Below, in pieces: positions 45,837-55,404 of a DNA stretch of 64,000 nucleotides (the first letter of the stretch is position 1; every line of letters begins with the position of its first letter). The DNA lies in contig NZ_AKJF01000061.1 in assembly GCF_000282475.1 (NCBI RefSeq), positions 60,688 through 124,687 of the forward strand, written 5' to 3'. The notes under the pieces are model-generated. The model was not told the origin of the DNA. It made no database searches and saw only the letters and a list, made by a program, of their open reading frames with translations. The stretch comes from Pseudomonas sp. GM78 (GTDB taxonomy: Bacteria; Pseudomonadota; Gammaproteobacteria; Pseudomonadales; Pseudomonadaceae). The position numbers and the translations under genes were made by a program.

Positions 45837-48800
45837 TAGCCAGCCTCTTTAGAAGGTTCAATGGCGTCTTGCTGGTCGACGTTTTTACGCTGACCCAGGG
45901 CCGACACGGTGACGAAGAACAGTGGGACCCAGAAGATCGCCAACACGGTTGCCGTGATCATACCGCCAATCACACCGGTGCCGATTGCATGCTGGCTACC
46001 GGAACCTGCGCCCGTGGAGATCGCCAGGGGTACCACGCCGAGCACGAACGCGAGCGAGGTCATGATGATCGGTCGCAGACGCATGCGGCAGGCTTCGATA
46101 GCCGCGTCGCGCAGGCTGCGCCCTTGTTCATGTAGTTCCTTGGCAAATTCGACAATCAGGATGGCGTTTTTCGCCGCCAGGCCGATGGTCGTCAACAAGC
46201 CCACCTGGAAGTACACGTCGTTGGACAGGCCGCGCAGGCTGGTGGCCATCAGTGCACCGATGATCCCCAGAGGCACCACAAGCATCACCGCGATCGGAAT
46301 CGACCAGCTTTCATAGAGTGCCGCCAGGCACAGGAACACCATCAGCAACGACAGGGCGTACAGCGCGGGTGCTTGCGAACCCGACAGACGTTCCTCGTAG
46401 GACAGGCCGGTCCAGGAAATACCGACACCGGCCGGCAGTTTCTTGGCGATGGCTTCGACTTCGGCCATGGCTTCACCGGTGGAGTAACCCGGTGCCGGGG
46501 CGCCGAGGACTTCCACCGCTTCCACGCCGTTGTAACGGGCCAGTTTCGGCGATCCGTAGATCCACTCACCCTTGGCAAACGCCGAGAACGGCACCATGGT
46601 GCCGACGCTGTTGCGCACGTACCACTTCTGCAAGTCTTCAGGGCTCATGCGCGCACCGGGCTGGCCTTGTACGTAAACCTTCTTCACCCGACCGCGGTCG
46701 ATGAAGTCGTTGACGTAGCTACTGCCCAGGGCGATCGACAGGGTGTTGTTGATGTCGGCGATGGTAATGCCCAGGGCACTGGCCTTCTCGTCATCGATTT
46801 CCAGCTGGTATTGCGGCTCATCGTTCAAGCCGTTCGGACGCACCTGCGTCAGGATCTTGCTTTGCGCCGCCATGCCGAGGAACTGGTTACGGGCTTCCAT
46901 CAGCTTGTCGTGACCGATGCCGGCGCGGTCCTGCAGGAACACGTCGAAACCGGTGGCGTTACCCAACTCCAGTACCGCCGGAGGCGCGAAGGCAAACACC
47001 ATGGCGTCACGGAAGGTGAAGAAGTGTTGCTGGGCGCGGGCGGCGACCTTGAACACGCTGTTGTCGGCGTTACGATCTTCCCATGGGCGCAGCATGATGA
47101 ACGCCATGCCCGAGCTCTGGCCACGGCCGGCGAAGTTGAAGCCGGTCACGGTAAACACCGAGTTCACCGCATCGCCTTCACCGCCATCCTTGCCCGGACG
47201 CAGCAGGAATTCACGCATTTCGTCCACCACCACCTGGGTGCGCTGGGCCGTCGAACCGGCGGGGGTCTGTACTTGGGCGAACAGTACGCCCTGGTCTTCT
47301 TCCGGCAGGAACGCGGTTGGAATGCGGGTGAACAGCCAGATCATGCCAACGACGATGATAATATAGGCCAGCAGGTACGGCGCCTTATGGGTGAGCATGC
47401 TGCCCACGCCACGCTCGTAGCTTTTGACGCCACGGTCGAAGTTGCGGTTGAACCAGCCGAAGAAGCCGCGTTTCGGCGTGTGGTGCTCGCCTTTCGGAAT
47501 TGCCTTGAGCATGGTGGCGCAGAGCGCCGGCGTGAAGATCAGGGCAACCAGTACCGACAGGGCCATGGCCGAGACGATGGTGATCGAGAACTGTTTGTAG
47601 ATCACACCGGTGGAGCCGCTGAAGAACGCCATTGGCAGCAGTACCGCCGACAGCACCAGGGCGATACCCACCAGTGCGCCCTGGATCTGGCCCATGGACT
47701 TCTTGGTGGCTTCTTTCGGTGACAGGCCTTCTTCGCTCATCACCCGTTCGACGTTTTCCACCACGACGATGGCGTCGTCCACCAGCAAGCCGATGGCCAG
47801 CACCATGCCGAACATGGTCAGGGTGTTGATGCTGAACCCGGCTGCCGCGAGGATGCCGAATGTACCGAGCAATACCACCGGCACCGTCATCGTGGTGATG
47901 ATGGTGGCGCGGAAGTTCTGCAGGAACAGGAACATTACCAGGAACACCAACCCGACCGCTTCGACCAGGGTGTGAACCACGCCCTTGATCGATTCGGTCA
48001 CCACCGGCGTGGTGTCATACGGGAACACCACTTCCATCCCTTCGGGGAAGAACGGCTTGAGGTTGTCGATGGTCGTGCGCAGGGCCTTGGCGGTATCCAG
48101 GGCGTTGGCGCCGGTGGCCAGTTTCACGGCCAGGCCGGACGCCGGGGCGCCGTTGAACTGGGCGTTGATGCTGTAGTTTTCGCCACCCAGGCCGACGTTG
48201 GCGACATCCTTGAGGCGAACCTGGGAGCCGTCCTTGTTGACCTTGAGCAGGATTTTTTCGAATTGCTCGGCGGTCTGCAGGCGGGTCTTGCCGATGATCG
48301 TCGCGTTCAGCTGGGTGCCGGGCAGGGCGGGCAGGCCGCCGAGCTGGCCGGACGACACCTGGACGTTCTGTGCGGCGATGGCGGTTTTGACATCGATCGG
48401 GGTCAGGTTGAAGTTGTTCAACTTGGCCGGGTCGAGCCAGATGCGCATGGCGTACTGGGAACCGAACACCTGGAAGTCGCCGACACCGGCGGTCCGCGAG
48501 ATCGGGTCCTGCATGTTGGACACGATGTAGTTGGACAGGTCGTCCTTGGTCATGCTGCCGTCACGGGAAACCACGCCGATCACCAGCAGGAAGTTCTTCA
48601 CCGCCTTGGTCACGCGGATACCCTGCTGCTGCACTTCTTGCGGCAACAGCGGGGTGGCCAGGTTCAGCTTGTTCTGGACCTGGACCTGCGCGGTATCGGA
48701 GTTGGTGCCTTGCTCGAAGGTCGCGGTAATGGTCATGGTGCCGTCGGAGTTACTTTCCGAAGACACATAACGCAAGTTGTCGATACCGTTGAGCTGTTGC

Positions 48801-48997
48801 TCGATCACCTGGACCACGGTGTCCTGTACGGTTTGCGCCGAAGCGCCCGGGTAGGTCACGGAAATGGCGATGGCCGGCGGCGCAATGCTCGGGTACTGGT
48901 TGATCGGCAGCTTGAGGATCGATAGAGCCCCGACCAGCATGATCACCAGGGCGATTACCCAGGCGAAAATCGGACGGTCGATGAAGAATCTGGACAT
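45836..48997 (-). CDS. ttgB: RND multidrug efflux permease TtgB
   Basis: The protein has 1053 residues of the HAE1 family (MexB/AcrB type). It starts [20 protein letters not shown]. It has 12 helices, two large periplasmic loops and the helix 4 proton-relay acids in [16 protein letters not shown]. It pumps solvents and antibiotics from the periplasm and inner membrane. Confidence 0.95.
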   Translation of the reverse strand: MSRFFIDRPIFAWVIALVIMLVGALSILKLPINQYPSIAPPAIAISVTYPGASAQTVQDTVVQVIEQQLNGIDNLRYVSSESNSDGTMTITATFEQGTNSDTAQVQVQNKLNLATPLLPQEVQQQGIRVTKAVKNFLLVIGVVSRDGSMTKDDLSNYIVSNMQDPISRTAGVGDFQVFGSQYAMRIWLDPAKLNNFNLTPIDVKTAIAAQNVQVSSGQLGGLPALPGTQLNATIIGKTRLQTAEQFEKILLKVNKDGSQVRLKDVANVGLGGENYSINAQFNGAPASGLAVKLATGANALDTAKALRTTIDNLKPFFPEGMEVVFPYDTTPVVTESIKGVVHTLVEAVGLVFLVMFLFLQNFRATIITTMTVPVVLLGTFGILAAAGFSINTLTMFGMVLAIGLLVDDAIVVVENVERVMSEEGLSPKEATKKSMGQIQGALVGIALVLSAVLLPMAFFSGSTGVIYKQFSITIVSAMALSVLVALIFTPALCATMLKAIPKGEHHTPKRGFFGWFNRNFDRGVKSYERGVGSMLTHKAPYLLAYIIIVVGMIWLFTRIPTAFLPEEDQGVLFAQVQTPAGSTAQRTQVVVDEMREFLLRPGKDGGEGDAVNSVFTVTGFNFAGRGQSSGMAFIMLRPWEDRNADNSVFKVAARAQQHFFTFRDAMVFAFAPPAVLELGNATGFDVFLQDRAGIGHDKLMEARNQFLGMAAQSKILTQVRPNGLNDEPQYQLEIDDEKASALGITIADINNTLSIALGSSYVNDFIDRGRVKKVYVQGQPGARMSPEDLQKWYVRNSVGTMVPFSAFAKGEWIYGSPKLARYNGVEAVEVLGAPAPGYSTGEAMAEVEAIAKKLPAGVGISWTGLSYEERLSGSQAPALYALSLLMVFLCLAALYESWSIPIAVMLVVPLGIIGALMATSLRGLSNDVYFQVGLLTTIGLAAKNAILIVEFAKELHEQGRSLRDAAIEACRMRLRPIIMTSLAFVLGVVPLAISTGAGSGSQHAIGTGVIGGMITATVLAIFWVPLFFVTVSALGQRKNVDQQDAIEPSKEAG

Positions 48998-49000
48998 GAA

Positions 49001-50158
49001 TTACTCCCCTTGGCCGCTGGAAGCCTGCTCAGCGGGCTTGGCGGGGGCCGGGTTTTTTGCGCCGACGTTGGTGGCGTCAGTTGGCTTGACTTCGATGCCA
49101 GGCTTGACGAATTGCAGGCCTTCGGTGATCAGGCGATCGCCGGCCTTCAGGCCGTCCTCGATCAGCCATTGGTTGCCCACGGTACGGTTAGCCTTGAGCT
49201 GACGCAGTTCGACCTTGTTGTCGGGACCCACGACCAGCGCGGTCGGTGTGCCTTTGAGGTCGCGGGTGACACCTTGCTGCGGCGCCAGGATCGCGGCGCT
49301 GTTCACGCCTGCCTGCAACTGGGCATGCACGAACATGCCCGGCAGAAGGGTGTGATCAGGGTTCGGGAACACGGCGCGCAGGGTGACGGAGCCGGTGGTC
49401 TGGTCAACCGAGACCTCGGAGAACTCCAGCTTGCCGTCGAGTTTGTACTGGCTACCATCCTCGAGGGTCAGTTTGACTTTCGCGGCGTTGTCGCCGGCCT
49501 TTTGCAGGCGACCGCTTTCCAGTTCGCGGCGCAGCGCAAGCAGCTCGACCGAGGACTGGGTAACATCGACGTAGATCGGGTCCAGTTGCTGGATCACCGC
49601 CATCGCTTCGGTCTGGCCGTTGCTGACCAGCGCGCCTTCGGTGACCGACGAGCGACCGATCCGGCCGGTCAACGGCGCATACACCTTGGTGTAACGCACG
49701 TTGATCTGGGCTGTTTGCAGGGCGGCTTCCGATTGCAGGCGGTTGGCCACGGCGGTGTCGTATTCCTGGCGGCTTACGGCCTGTTCGTCGACCAGTTGCT
49801 TGTAGCGGTCGGAAACCGACTTGGTCGAACGCAGGTTGGCTTCGGCGCTTTTGAGCGTAGCGTCATAAACCGACGGATCGATCTGATACAGCTGCTGGCC
49901 GGCCTTGACGTCGCCGCCTTCCTTGAACAGACGCTTGAGAATGATGCCGTTGACCTGTGGGCGCACTTCAGCAATGCGGAACGCACTGGTGCGGCCCGGC
50001 AGTTCGGACGTCAACGTAAACGTTTGCGTCTGCAGGGTAACAACGCCGACCTGAGGCGGTGGAGCGGCCGGCGGGGCTTCTTCCTTTTTGCATCCGCTGA
50101 GCAGCGATGCGAGGGCGACGGCGGCGACCAGAGCGGTAACAGCTGGCTTGAATTGCAT
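49001..50158 (-). CDS. ttgA: RND efflux membrane-fusion protein TtgA
   Basis: The protein has 385 residues from the ATG at 50158. The frame opens further upstream, but this start gives a clean lipoprotein signal with lipobox LLSGC. It has lipoyl half-domains (GQQLYQIDPSVYDA, RYTKVYAPLTGRIGRSSVTEG in part) and an alpha-hairpin. It links TtgB to TtgC. It is first in the operon, 3 bp before ttgB. Confidence 0.93.
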   Translation of the reverse strand: MQFKPAVTALVAAVALASLLSGCKKEEAPPAAPPPQVGVVTLQTQTFTLTSELPGRTSAFRIAEVRPQVNGIILKRLFKEGGDVKAGQQLYQIDPSVYDATLKSAEANLRSTKSVSDRYKQLVDEQAVSRQEYDTAVANRLQSEAALQTAQINVRYTKVYAPLTGRIGRSSVTEGALVSNGQTEAMAVIQQLDPIYVDVTQSSVELLALRRELESGRLQKAGDNAAKVKLTLEDGSQYKLDGKLEFSEVSVDQTTGSVTLRAVFPNPDHTLLPGMFVHAQLQAGVNSAAILAPQQGVTRDLKGTPTALVVGPDNKVELRQLKANRTVGNQWLIEDGLKAGDRLITEGLQFVKPGIEVKPTDATNVGAKNPAPAKPAEQASSGQGE

Positions 50159-50246
50159 GAAAATCCTCGGGTCAGGCGCGAAAAAAACGCACAAGAAAAG
50201 ATTGAAGGTTAAAAAGTGAGGGCCGAGTGGATAAGTAGCATGCTAA

Positions 50247-50280
50247 GGAATATACTTACATTCATGGTTGTTTGTAAATA
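50247..50280. promoter_or_regulatory. TtgR operator
   Basis: On the minus strand the stretch reads TATTTACAAACAACCATG, then AATGTAAGTATATTCC. This agrees with the P. putida TtgR operator as I remember it, and it lies between ttgA and ttgR as expected. TtgR bound here represses both genes until a drug binds it. Confidence 0.85.
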
Positions 50281-50426
50281 GCTGGGTCATGTAACCCAAG
50301 CCCTTACAACCGCCGTTGAAAGGTCCGAATCGTAGGTCCGGGGACGATACCCGAGAGCACTCGCCCCGCTTTTATTCAGCTGATATCCAGACATCGCTGA
50401 AGCATCCTGATTGAGGTTGTACTGCC

Positions 50427-51059
50427 ATGGTCCGTCGTACCAAAGAGGAAGCTCAAGAAACCCGCAGCCAGATACTCGAAGCGGCCGAAAAAGCCTTTTT
50501 CGAGCGGGGTGTGGCGCGCACGACCCTGGCGGACATCGCGACCCTGGCCGGCGTCACCCGCGGGGCGATTTACTGGCATTTCAGCAACAAGGCGGACCTG
50601 GTGCAGGCCATGCTCGACAGCTTGCATGAGCCCCTTGATGAACTGGCCAAAGCCGCCGAAAGCGAAGACGAGCTCGACCCGCTGGGCTGCATGCGCCGGC
50701 TGTTGATTCATTTGTTTCATGAAGTTGCGCTGGATCCCAAGACCCGGCGCATCAACGAGATTCTGTTTCATAAGTGCGAATTCACCGATGAAATGTGCGA
50801 CCTGCGCCAGCAGCGCCGGGAAGCGAGCCTCGAATGCAACACGCGCATCGGCCTGACCCTGCGTAATGCCGTCAATCGTGGGCAGTTGCCGGAAGATCTC
50901 GACACCGTTCGTGCGGCTGTCAGCATTCATGCCTATATAGATGGCCTGCTGTACCAATGGTTGCTTGCGCCGGACAGCTTTGAGCTGCATACCGAGGCCG
51001 AGCGTTGGGTCGATATCGCGCTGGACATGCTGCGTTTCAATCCCAGCCTGCGTAAGTGA
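50427..51059 (+). CDS. ttgR: TetR-family repressor TtgR
   Basis: The 210 residues match TtgR. The N-terminal HTH is [20 protein letters not shown] (about 27-46), followed by the AcrR-type ligand domain ([23 protein letters not shown], in part). It is divergent from ttgABC and controls it and itself, released by flavonoids and antibiotics. Confidence 0.94.
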   Translation: MVRRTKEEAQETRSQILEAAEKAFFERGVARTTLADIATLAGVTRGAIYWHFSNKADLVQAMLDSLHEPLDELAKAAESEDELDPLGCMRRLLIHLFHEVALDPKTRRINEILFHKCEFTDEMCDLRQQRREASLECNTRIGLTLRNAVNRGQLPEDLDTVRAAVSIHAYIDGLLYQWLLAPDSFELHTEAERWVDIALDMLRFNPSLRK

Positions 51060-51217
51060 AACAAAATGCGTATTCGGCTTCCTGTGTGTCAACCGTTGAA
51101 GCTGTAGATGAACAGTTCTTCACGGGCGTTACGGCGCAAGGGTGCTTTTATATACACCTGTTCGGTCGGTTGACAGGTAACAGGCTCAGTATTTTGTAGG
51201 GATTTTGTGTCGAGTCC

Positions 51218-51332
51218 GTAGGAGCGAGGCTTGCCCGCGAAGGCGGCCTGACTGCCGACCTGATTTTGCAGATGTACTCTAATTCCTGTGGGAGCGAGCT
51301 TGCTCGCGAAGGCGGCCTGATAGCCGACCTGA
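51218..51332. repeat. Two REP units in direct orientation
   Basis: GTAGGAGCGAGGCTTGCCCG (51218-) and CCTGTGGGAGCGAGCTTGCT (51285-) both run into GCGAAGGCGGCCTGA, then a GCCGACCTGA tail. Unlike the other elements these are tandem, not inverted. Confidence 0.8.
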
Positions 51333-51686
51333 CTTTTGTTGACTGAATACATATCCGTTGCTGCGGTAACGGCGGCTGGCGGTTTCGCCCTTACGGCGAC
51401 TCACTTTTTTTACAAGCGCCTAAAAAAAGTAAGCAAAAAAACGCTCGCCCCAGCGTCCGGCCCCTCGCTAAGGCTCGGCGTTCCTTCGCTCCGGTTTCCA
51501 TCCGGGGGCATCGCCCTCCGGTTGGCTTCGCTGGCACCTACATGCGATGTGTTCGACTGCGTCGAACGGCGCTGCGCGCCAATCCCCGGATGGACACCTC
51601 CACTCAGCCTCCCGAAGGGGCGGGTGGATCAAAATCAAAAACAGCCGAGGCGAGCTGACACTCGACCTCATTGTTGGCGCAGTCCC
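51333..51686. repeat. Interspersed Pseudomonas repeat with spurious frames
   Basis: The block runs through a GCGGCTGGCGGTTTCGCC start, an A-rich middle and a GC-rich end. I recognise its pattern from multiple places in fluorescent Pseudomonas genomes. Frames on both strands are open but give low-complexity Pro/Arg/Ser peptides. It contains no transposase. It is probably non-coding repeat sequence. Confidence 0.5.
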
Positions 51687-51781
51687 CCTGTAGGAGCTGC
51701 CGAAGGCTGCGATCTTTTGATTTTGATTTGGGTATGCCACCGTTGCTGAAGATCAAAAGATCGCAGCCTTCGGCTGCTCCA
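51687..51781. repeat. REPIN, AAGGCTGCGATC variant
   Basis: CCTGTAGGAGCTGCCGAAGG with GATCTTTTGATTTTGAT, and the inverted copy ending CGGCTGCTCCA. Same family as 24132-24221. Confidence 0.82.
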
Positions 51782-51846
51782 ACAAGGCTAAAAAGCGATA
51801 TCCAATTCTGAAAAGCCGCAATACGACACTTTATTATTTGCATGAG

Positions 51847-52161
51847 TTATCGCTGTTGCGTTGCCTGCCTACTCTTGCGATCAACCCCTCGCTCCAACAC
51901 CTTCGCCACATCATCGATCACCGCTTTGCTCATCGCAGTCAGGTAATGCGCGGCCCAGGCGTGGCGGTCGGAGTCTTGGGTGTAAGCGGCATCCACGGTC
52001 AGGGACTTGGCGAGGAACAGCAGGTCGGAGGCTTGAGCCAGAGCGTCAGCGATGGGAACGTCTCGACAGACGTGGAACAGAGGCTGATTCGAGAGATACA
52101 GGAAGGGTGTGAGTCCGACGGTCTTCAGTTCTGAAGGTGAGCGCGGGTTTGTTTTGCTCAT
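51847..52161 (-). CDS. DUF3077 family protein
   Basis: The protein has 104 residues. The core FHVCRDVPIADALAQASDLL (about 29-48) followed by two helices fits DUF3077, small Pseudomonas proteins of unknown function. It has no signal or membrane helix. AAGGAG at 52174-52169, 7 nt before the ATG, is an excellent ribosome site. The 77-nt RNA upstream carries a 10-nt stretch complementary to exactly that site, so translation is probably repressed by antisense pairing. Confidence 0.8.
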   Translation of the reverse strand: MSKTNPRSPSELKTVGLTPFLYLSNQPLFHVCRDVPIADALAQASDLLFLAKSLTVDAAYTQDSDRHAWAAHYLTAMSKAVIDDVAKVLERGVDRKSRQATQQR

Positions 52162-52167
52162 GGTGCA

Positions 52168-52179
52168 ACTCCTTAATCC
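52168..52179 (-). promoter_or_regulatory. Ribosome-binding site and proposed antisense target b2
   Basis: Minus-strand GGAUUAAGGAGU contains the Shine-Dalgarno. GGAUUAAGGA pairs with UCCUUGAUCC in the leader RNA (52252-52243): 10 of 10 positions with one G-U wobble. Confidence 0.65.
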
Positions 52180-52213
52180 AAGAAGCCGCCACGTTCGTTT
52201 CCAAGCGAATGGG

Positions 52214-52290
52214 TGGCAGCTGTACGCGGGTTGGAAAACCGGGGATCAAGGAAACCGGCACGCCCGAAAGCGTCCCACGCACAGCTGCCA
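52214..52290 (-). ncRNA. C4-like antisense RNA (three-way junction)
   Basis: Read on the minus strand, a 17-bp closing stem (52290-52274 with 52230-52214) encloses two hairpins. One is ACGCU-UUCG-GGCGU. The other has a CCGG stem and a loop holding UUUCCUUGAUCC. Two closing-stem pairs are G-U on this strand but would be A-C mismatches on the other, so the minus strand is the sense. Size (77 nt), shape, and the loop's complementarity to the downstream ribosome site resemble the C4 antisense RNA of phages P1 and P7. A 10-nt sequence GCTTGGAAAC lies both upstream (52372-52363) and downstream (52206-52197), like the paired targets a1 and a2 of P1. Confidence 0.68.
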
Positions 52291-52603
52291 TAACACTTAT
52301 TTCGCAGTCGTAAAAAACGTCTGGAGTCGTGTTAGAGGTGCTGTTGCGCTGTGATCCGACGGGTTTCCAAGCCCGATCGCTGAATGGTCAGCGATGTCCG
52401 AAGACTATCCTTTCGAATAAAAGCGCAACAAGGCGGCAAAGTGCCAAAACGCAAGATTCGGAGTTTGCCTACAAGGTCCTGAGGCGTCATCCGATATTTC
52501 GATACCCTAAGTAAACGCAACTAAACATCCGGCATAAACAATCCGCATGAAAACCAAACTTCGGCGAAGTAATTCGAATTGATTTGATGCGTGGCAACCA
52601 CTA
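52291..52603. other. Upstream region of the C4-like RNA, no gene seen
   Basis: It holds the upstream copy GCTTGGAAAC (52372-52363, minus strand) and GGATCA (52357-52352), which match the antisense loop. It probably also contains the promoter of the RNA. A 62-codon open frame (52332-52520, minus) has no ribosome site or coding character. Confidence 0.5.
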
Positions 52604-52640
52604 CAAAAAAAGCCCCGACTCATAAGAGTCCGGGGCTTTT
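52604..52640. terminator. Terminator after the Old Yellow Enzyme gene
   Basis: AAAAAAAGCCCC-GACTC and GAGTC-CGGGGCTTTT pair around ATAA, with one bulged C. Read on the minus strand it ends the operon starting at 55234. Confidence 0.88.
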
Positions 52641-52659
52641 GCGTTTCAGCGGGTGCCGA

Positions 52660-53709
52660 TTACAACGTCGGGTAGTCGATGTAGCCAACCGGCCCTTTGG
52701 CATAGAACAGCTCTGGACGCGCCTCGTTAAGCGGCACATCGGCCTTCAACCGTGCCGGCAAATCCGGGTTGGCAATGAACGGCACGCCGAAAGCGACGGC
52801 ATCAGCCTTGCCTGCGGCCAGCCAGGCGTTGGCGCTGTCCCTGGTGAAGCGTTCGTTGATGATGTACGGGCCACCGAAGGCTTCCTTGATCTGCGGGCCG
52901 AGGCTGTCGTCGGCTTCTTTTTCGCGCGAGCAGATGAAGGCGATGCCGCGTTTGCCCAGTTCGCGCGCGACATAAGTGAAGGTTTCGGCGAGGTTGTCGT
53001 CACCCATGTCATGGGAGTCGGCGCGCGGTGCCAGGTGCACACCGACGCGGCCGGCGCCCCAGACTTCGATGGCTGCGTCGGTCACTTCCAGCAACAGGCG
53101 GGCACGGTTTTCCAGGGAGCCGCCGTATTGGTCGGTGCGCTGGTTGGTGCTGCTTTGCAGGAACTGGTCGAGCAGGTAGCCGTTGGCGCCGTGGATTTCC
53201 ACGCCATCGAAACCGGCGGCCTTGGCGTTTTCGGCACCGACGCGGTAGGCGTCGATGATGTCGGCGATTTCAGCGGTTTCCAGCGCGCGGGGCGTCGGGT
53301 AATCGGCCAGCGGACGCACCAGGCTGACGTGGCCTTTAGGCTGGATGGCGCTCGGGGCGACCGGTTTTTCGCCGTTCAGGTACGACTCGTGGGACACCCG
53401 GCCGACGTGCCACAGTTGCAGGAAGATCTTGCCGCCCGCGCCGTGGATCGCCTTGGTGACGTTGGTCCAGCCGCGCACCTGGTCGTTGGACCAGATGCCC
53501 GGGGTGTCCGGGTAGCCGACGCCCATCGGGGTGACCGAAGTGGCTTCGCTGAGGATCAGGCCGGCCGAAGCGCGTTGTACGTAGTACTCGGCCATCAGCG
53601 CGTTGGGTACGCGGCCTTCGTCGGCGCGGCAGCGGGTCAGCGGGGCCATGATGATGCGGTTGGCCAGTTCGAGGTCGCCCAGTTTGATCGGATCGAAAAT
53701 AGTCGTCAT
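52660..53709 (-). CDS. Old Yellow Enzyme family alkene/nitro reductase (NemA/Xen-like)
   Basis: The protein has 349 residues in a FMN TIM-barrel. It shows FDPIKLGDLELANRIIMAPL (in part), the catalytic pair in GVEIHGANGYLLDQFL (His/Asn) and the FMN phosphate site AFGVPFIANPDL. It reduces electrophilic alkenes, quinones or nitro compounds with NAD(P)H. It is third in an arsR-MFS-reductase operon, suggesting defence against reactive electrophiles. Confidence 0.9.
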   Translation of the reverse strand: MTTIFDPIKLGDLELANRIIMAPLTRCRADEGRVPNALMAEYYVQRASAGLILSEATSVTPMGVGYPDTPGIWSNDQVRGWTNVTKAIHGAGGKIFLQLWHVGRVSHESYLNGEKPVAPSAIQPKGHVSLVRPLADYPTPRALETAEIADIIDAYRVGAENAKAAGFDGVEIHGANGYLLDQFLQSSTNQRTDQYGGSLENRARLLLEVTDAAIEVWGAGRVGVHLAPRADSHDMGDDNLAETFTYVARELGKRGIAFICSREKEADDSLGPQIKEAFGGPYIINERFTRDSANAWLAAGKADAVAFGVPFIANPDLPARLKADVPLNEARPELFYAKGPVGYIDYPTL

Positions 53710-53730
53710 GAAATAGCTCTCTTGTGAAGA

Positions 53731-54897
53731 TCAGTTGGTAGCAGGGGCCAGTTCGGGGTCGCCGCTCTGACGGAAGGTGATCAGGGTCGCCAGCAGGGCG
53801 AGTACCGCCAGGGCCGCTGCCGCCAGGGGCACGCTGGTCAGGCCGAAACCGTGGGCGATGACGCTGCCGCCAACCCAGGCGCCCAGGGCGTTGCCGACGT
53901 TGAAGGCGCCGATGTTGAGGGTCGAGACCAGGTTCGGTGCGGCCTTGCCGTAGGTCACCACATTCACCTGCAGGGCAGGCACGGCGGCGAAACACGCGGT
54001 GGCCCAGAGGAACAAGGTGATTTCGGTCGGGATCAGCGCGACGCTGGTCCAGGTCAATACGGTGGAGACCACGGCCATGGCGATGAAGACGCCGATCAGC
54101 GTTGCCGCCAGGCCCTTGTCCGCCAGTTTGCCGCCGATGATGTTGCCGACGGTCAAACCCAGGCCGATGAGCATCAGGGTCCAGGTCACGCCGCGAGGCG
54201 AGACGCCGGTGACTTCGCCCAACAGTGGTGCCACATAGGTGAACAGGGTGAATACCGAGGCGGCGAACAGTGCGGTCATGCTCAGGGACAGCCAGATACC
54301 GGCACCCTTGAGGGCACGCAGTTCGGCGCGCATGTCGAGTTTTTCTTCATCGCGCTTGGCCGGCAGGAAGCGAACCAGGCCGATCAGTGCGATCACGCCG
54401 ATCACGGTCACCGCCCAGAAGGTCGAGCGCCAGCCGGCCTGTTGACCGAGCGCGGTGCCCAGCGGCACGCCGAGGACGTTGGCCAGGGTCAGGCCGGTGA
54501 ACATCAGGGCCACGGCCGAGGCGCGTTTGTTGGCCGGCACCAGGCCTGCCGCCACCACCGAACCGATGCCAAAGAACGCACCGTGGCACAGCGCCGTCAC
54601 CACACGGGCAAACATCAGCACGTTGTAGTCGCTGGCTACCGCGCAGAGCAGGTTGCCGACAATGAAAATGCCCATCAGCGCCACCAGGGCGGCCTTGCGC
54701 GGCAACCGGGCGGTGGCCAGCGCCATGAACGGCGCACCAATGGCCACGCCCAGGGCGTAACCGGTCACCAGCCAGCCGGCGCCGGGAATCGACACACCGA
54801 GGTCGGCCGCCACATCGGGCAGCAAGCCCATGATGACGAACTCGGTGGTGCCGATGGCGAAGGCGCTCAAGGCCAGAATGAGTAGCGAGAGGGGCAT
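53731..54897 (-). CDS. MFS efflux transporter (DHA1 family)
   Basis: The protein has 388 residues and 12 helices. The start LILALSAFAIGTTEFVIMGL is that of the AraJ/YdhP-type arabinose-efflux-like branch. An export role for the compound handled by the neighbouring reductase is likely; the substrate is unknown. It lies between arsR and the reductase, all on the minus strand. Confidence 0.88.
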   Translation of the reverse strand: MPLSLLILALSAFAIGTTEFVIMGLLPDVAADLGVSIPGAGWLVTGYALGVAIGAPFMALATARLPRKAALVALMGIFIVGNLLCAVASDYNVLMFARVVTALCHGAFFGIGSVVAAGLVPANKRASAVALMFTGLTLANVLGVPLGTALGQQAGWRSTFWAVTVIGVIALIGLVRFLPAKRDEEKLDMRAELRALKGAGIWLSLSMTALFAASVFTLFTYVAPLLGEVTGVSPRGVTWTLMLIGLGLTVGNIIGGKLADKGLAATLIGVFIAMAVVSTVLTWTSVALIPTEITLFLWATACFAAVPALQVNVVTYGKAAPNLVSTLNIGAFNVGNALGAWVGGSVIAHGFGLTSVPLAAAALAVLALLATLITFRQSGDPELAPATN

Positions 54898-54931
54898 CGT
54901 TTTATTCCTTTTGGCTGGCTGACGTTAAGGG

Positions 54932-55234
54932 TCAGAGCTCTTTGCTGAAGACTTTGAGGAACTCCTGAATGGTTTCCTCGTTGCGTTTGAAGAAGTGCCA
55001 CTGGCCGACTTTTCGGCTGCTGATCAGGCCGGCGCGTTGCAGGGTGGCCAGGTGTGCGGACACCGTGGATTGCGACAGGCCGCAACGTTGATCGATCTGC
55101 CCGGCGCAAACGCCGTGCTCGTTGCTGTGAGACTGATCGGGGAATTCGACGGTCGGGTCTTTGAGCCAGTGCAGGATGTCTCGCCGTACCGGGTGCGCCA
55201 GGGCTTTTATTATTTCGTCGAGGTCAAGGTTCAT
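54932..55234 (-). CDS. ArsR-family transcriptional repressor
   Basis: The protein has 100 residues in a compact winged helix: IIKALAHPVRRDILHWLKDP, recognition helix LSQSTVSAHLATLQRAG and wing KVGQWHFFKR. Two cysteines (VCAGQIDQRCG) lie just before the recognition helix and could sense metals or electrophiles. It heads the operon it should control. Palindromic sites lie upstream (55261-55350). Confidence 0.9.
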   Translation of the reverse strand: MNLDLDEIIKALAHPVRRDILHWLKDPTVEFPDQSHSNEHGVCAGQIDQRCGLSQSTVSAHLATLQRAGLISSRKVGQWHFFKRNEETIQEFLKVFSKEL

Positions 55235-55260
55235 GGTCGGGGCTCGTGATTAGTAAAACG

Positions 55261-55350
55261 CTATATCGCGATGAAGCGAACTTTAAATCGGTATTTCGCG
55301 ATATACCAATATGATTTCGATCTGATGGCCGAACAAATCGGTATATCGGG
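55261..55350. promoter_or_regulatory. Cluster of ArsR-type operator sites
   Basis: GGTATTTCGCGATATACC (55290-55307) is a near-perfect palindrome. Related TATATCGCGAT (55263-55273) and GGTATATCGGGTTATA (about 55340-55355) lie on each side. They sit between arsR and the divergent acpH-like gene. Confidence 0.65.
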
Positions 55351-55404
55351 TTATAACGATACGATGATTGTATAGGGACAGGGGCGCAGTGCTAAGCTGC
55401 GCCC

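Noticed and set aside
51336-51749. 137-codon frame downstream of ttgR, plus opposite-strand frames
   Set aside because: Falls in repeat DNA and a REPIN; composition is Pro/Arg/Ser with no domain. Treated as a repeat, not a gene.
52332-52520. 62-codon frame on the minus strand upstream of the C4-like RNA
   Set aside because: No ribosome site or coding bias, and it overlaps the proposed antisense target repeats.
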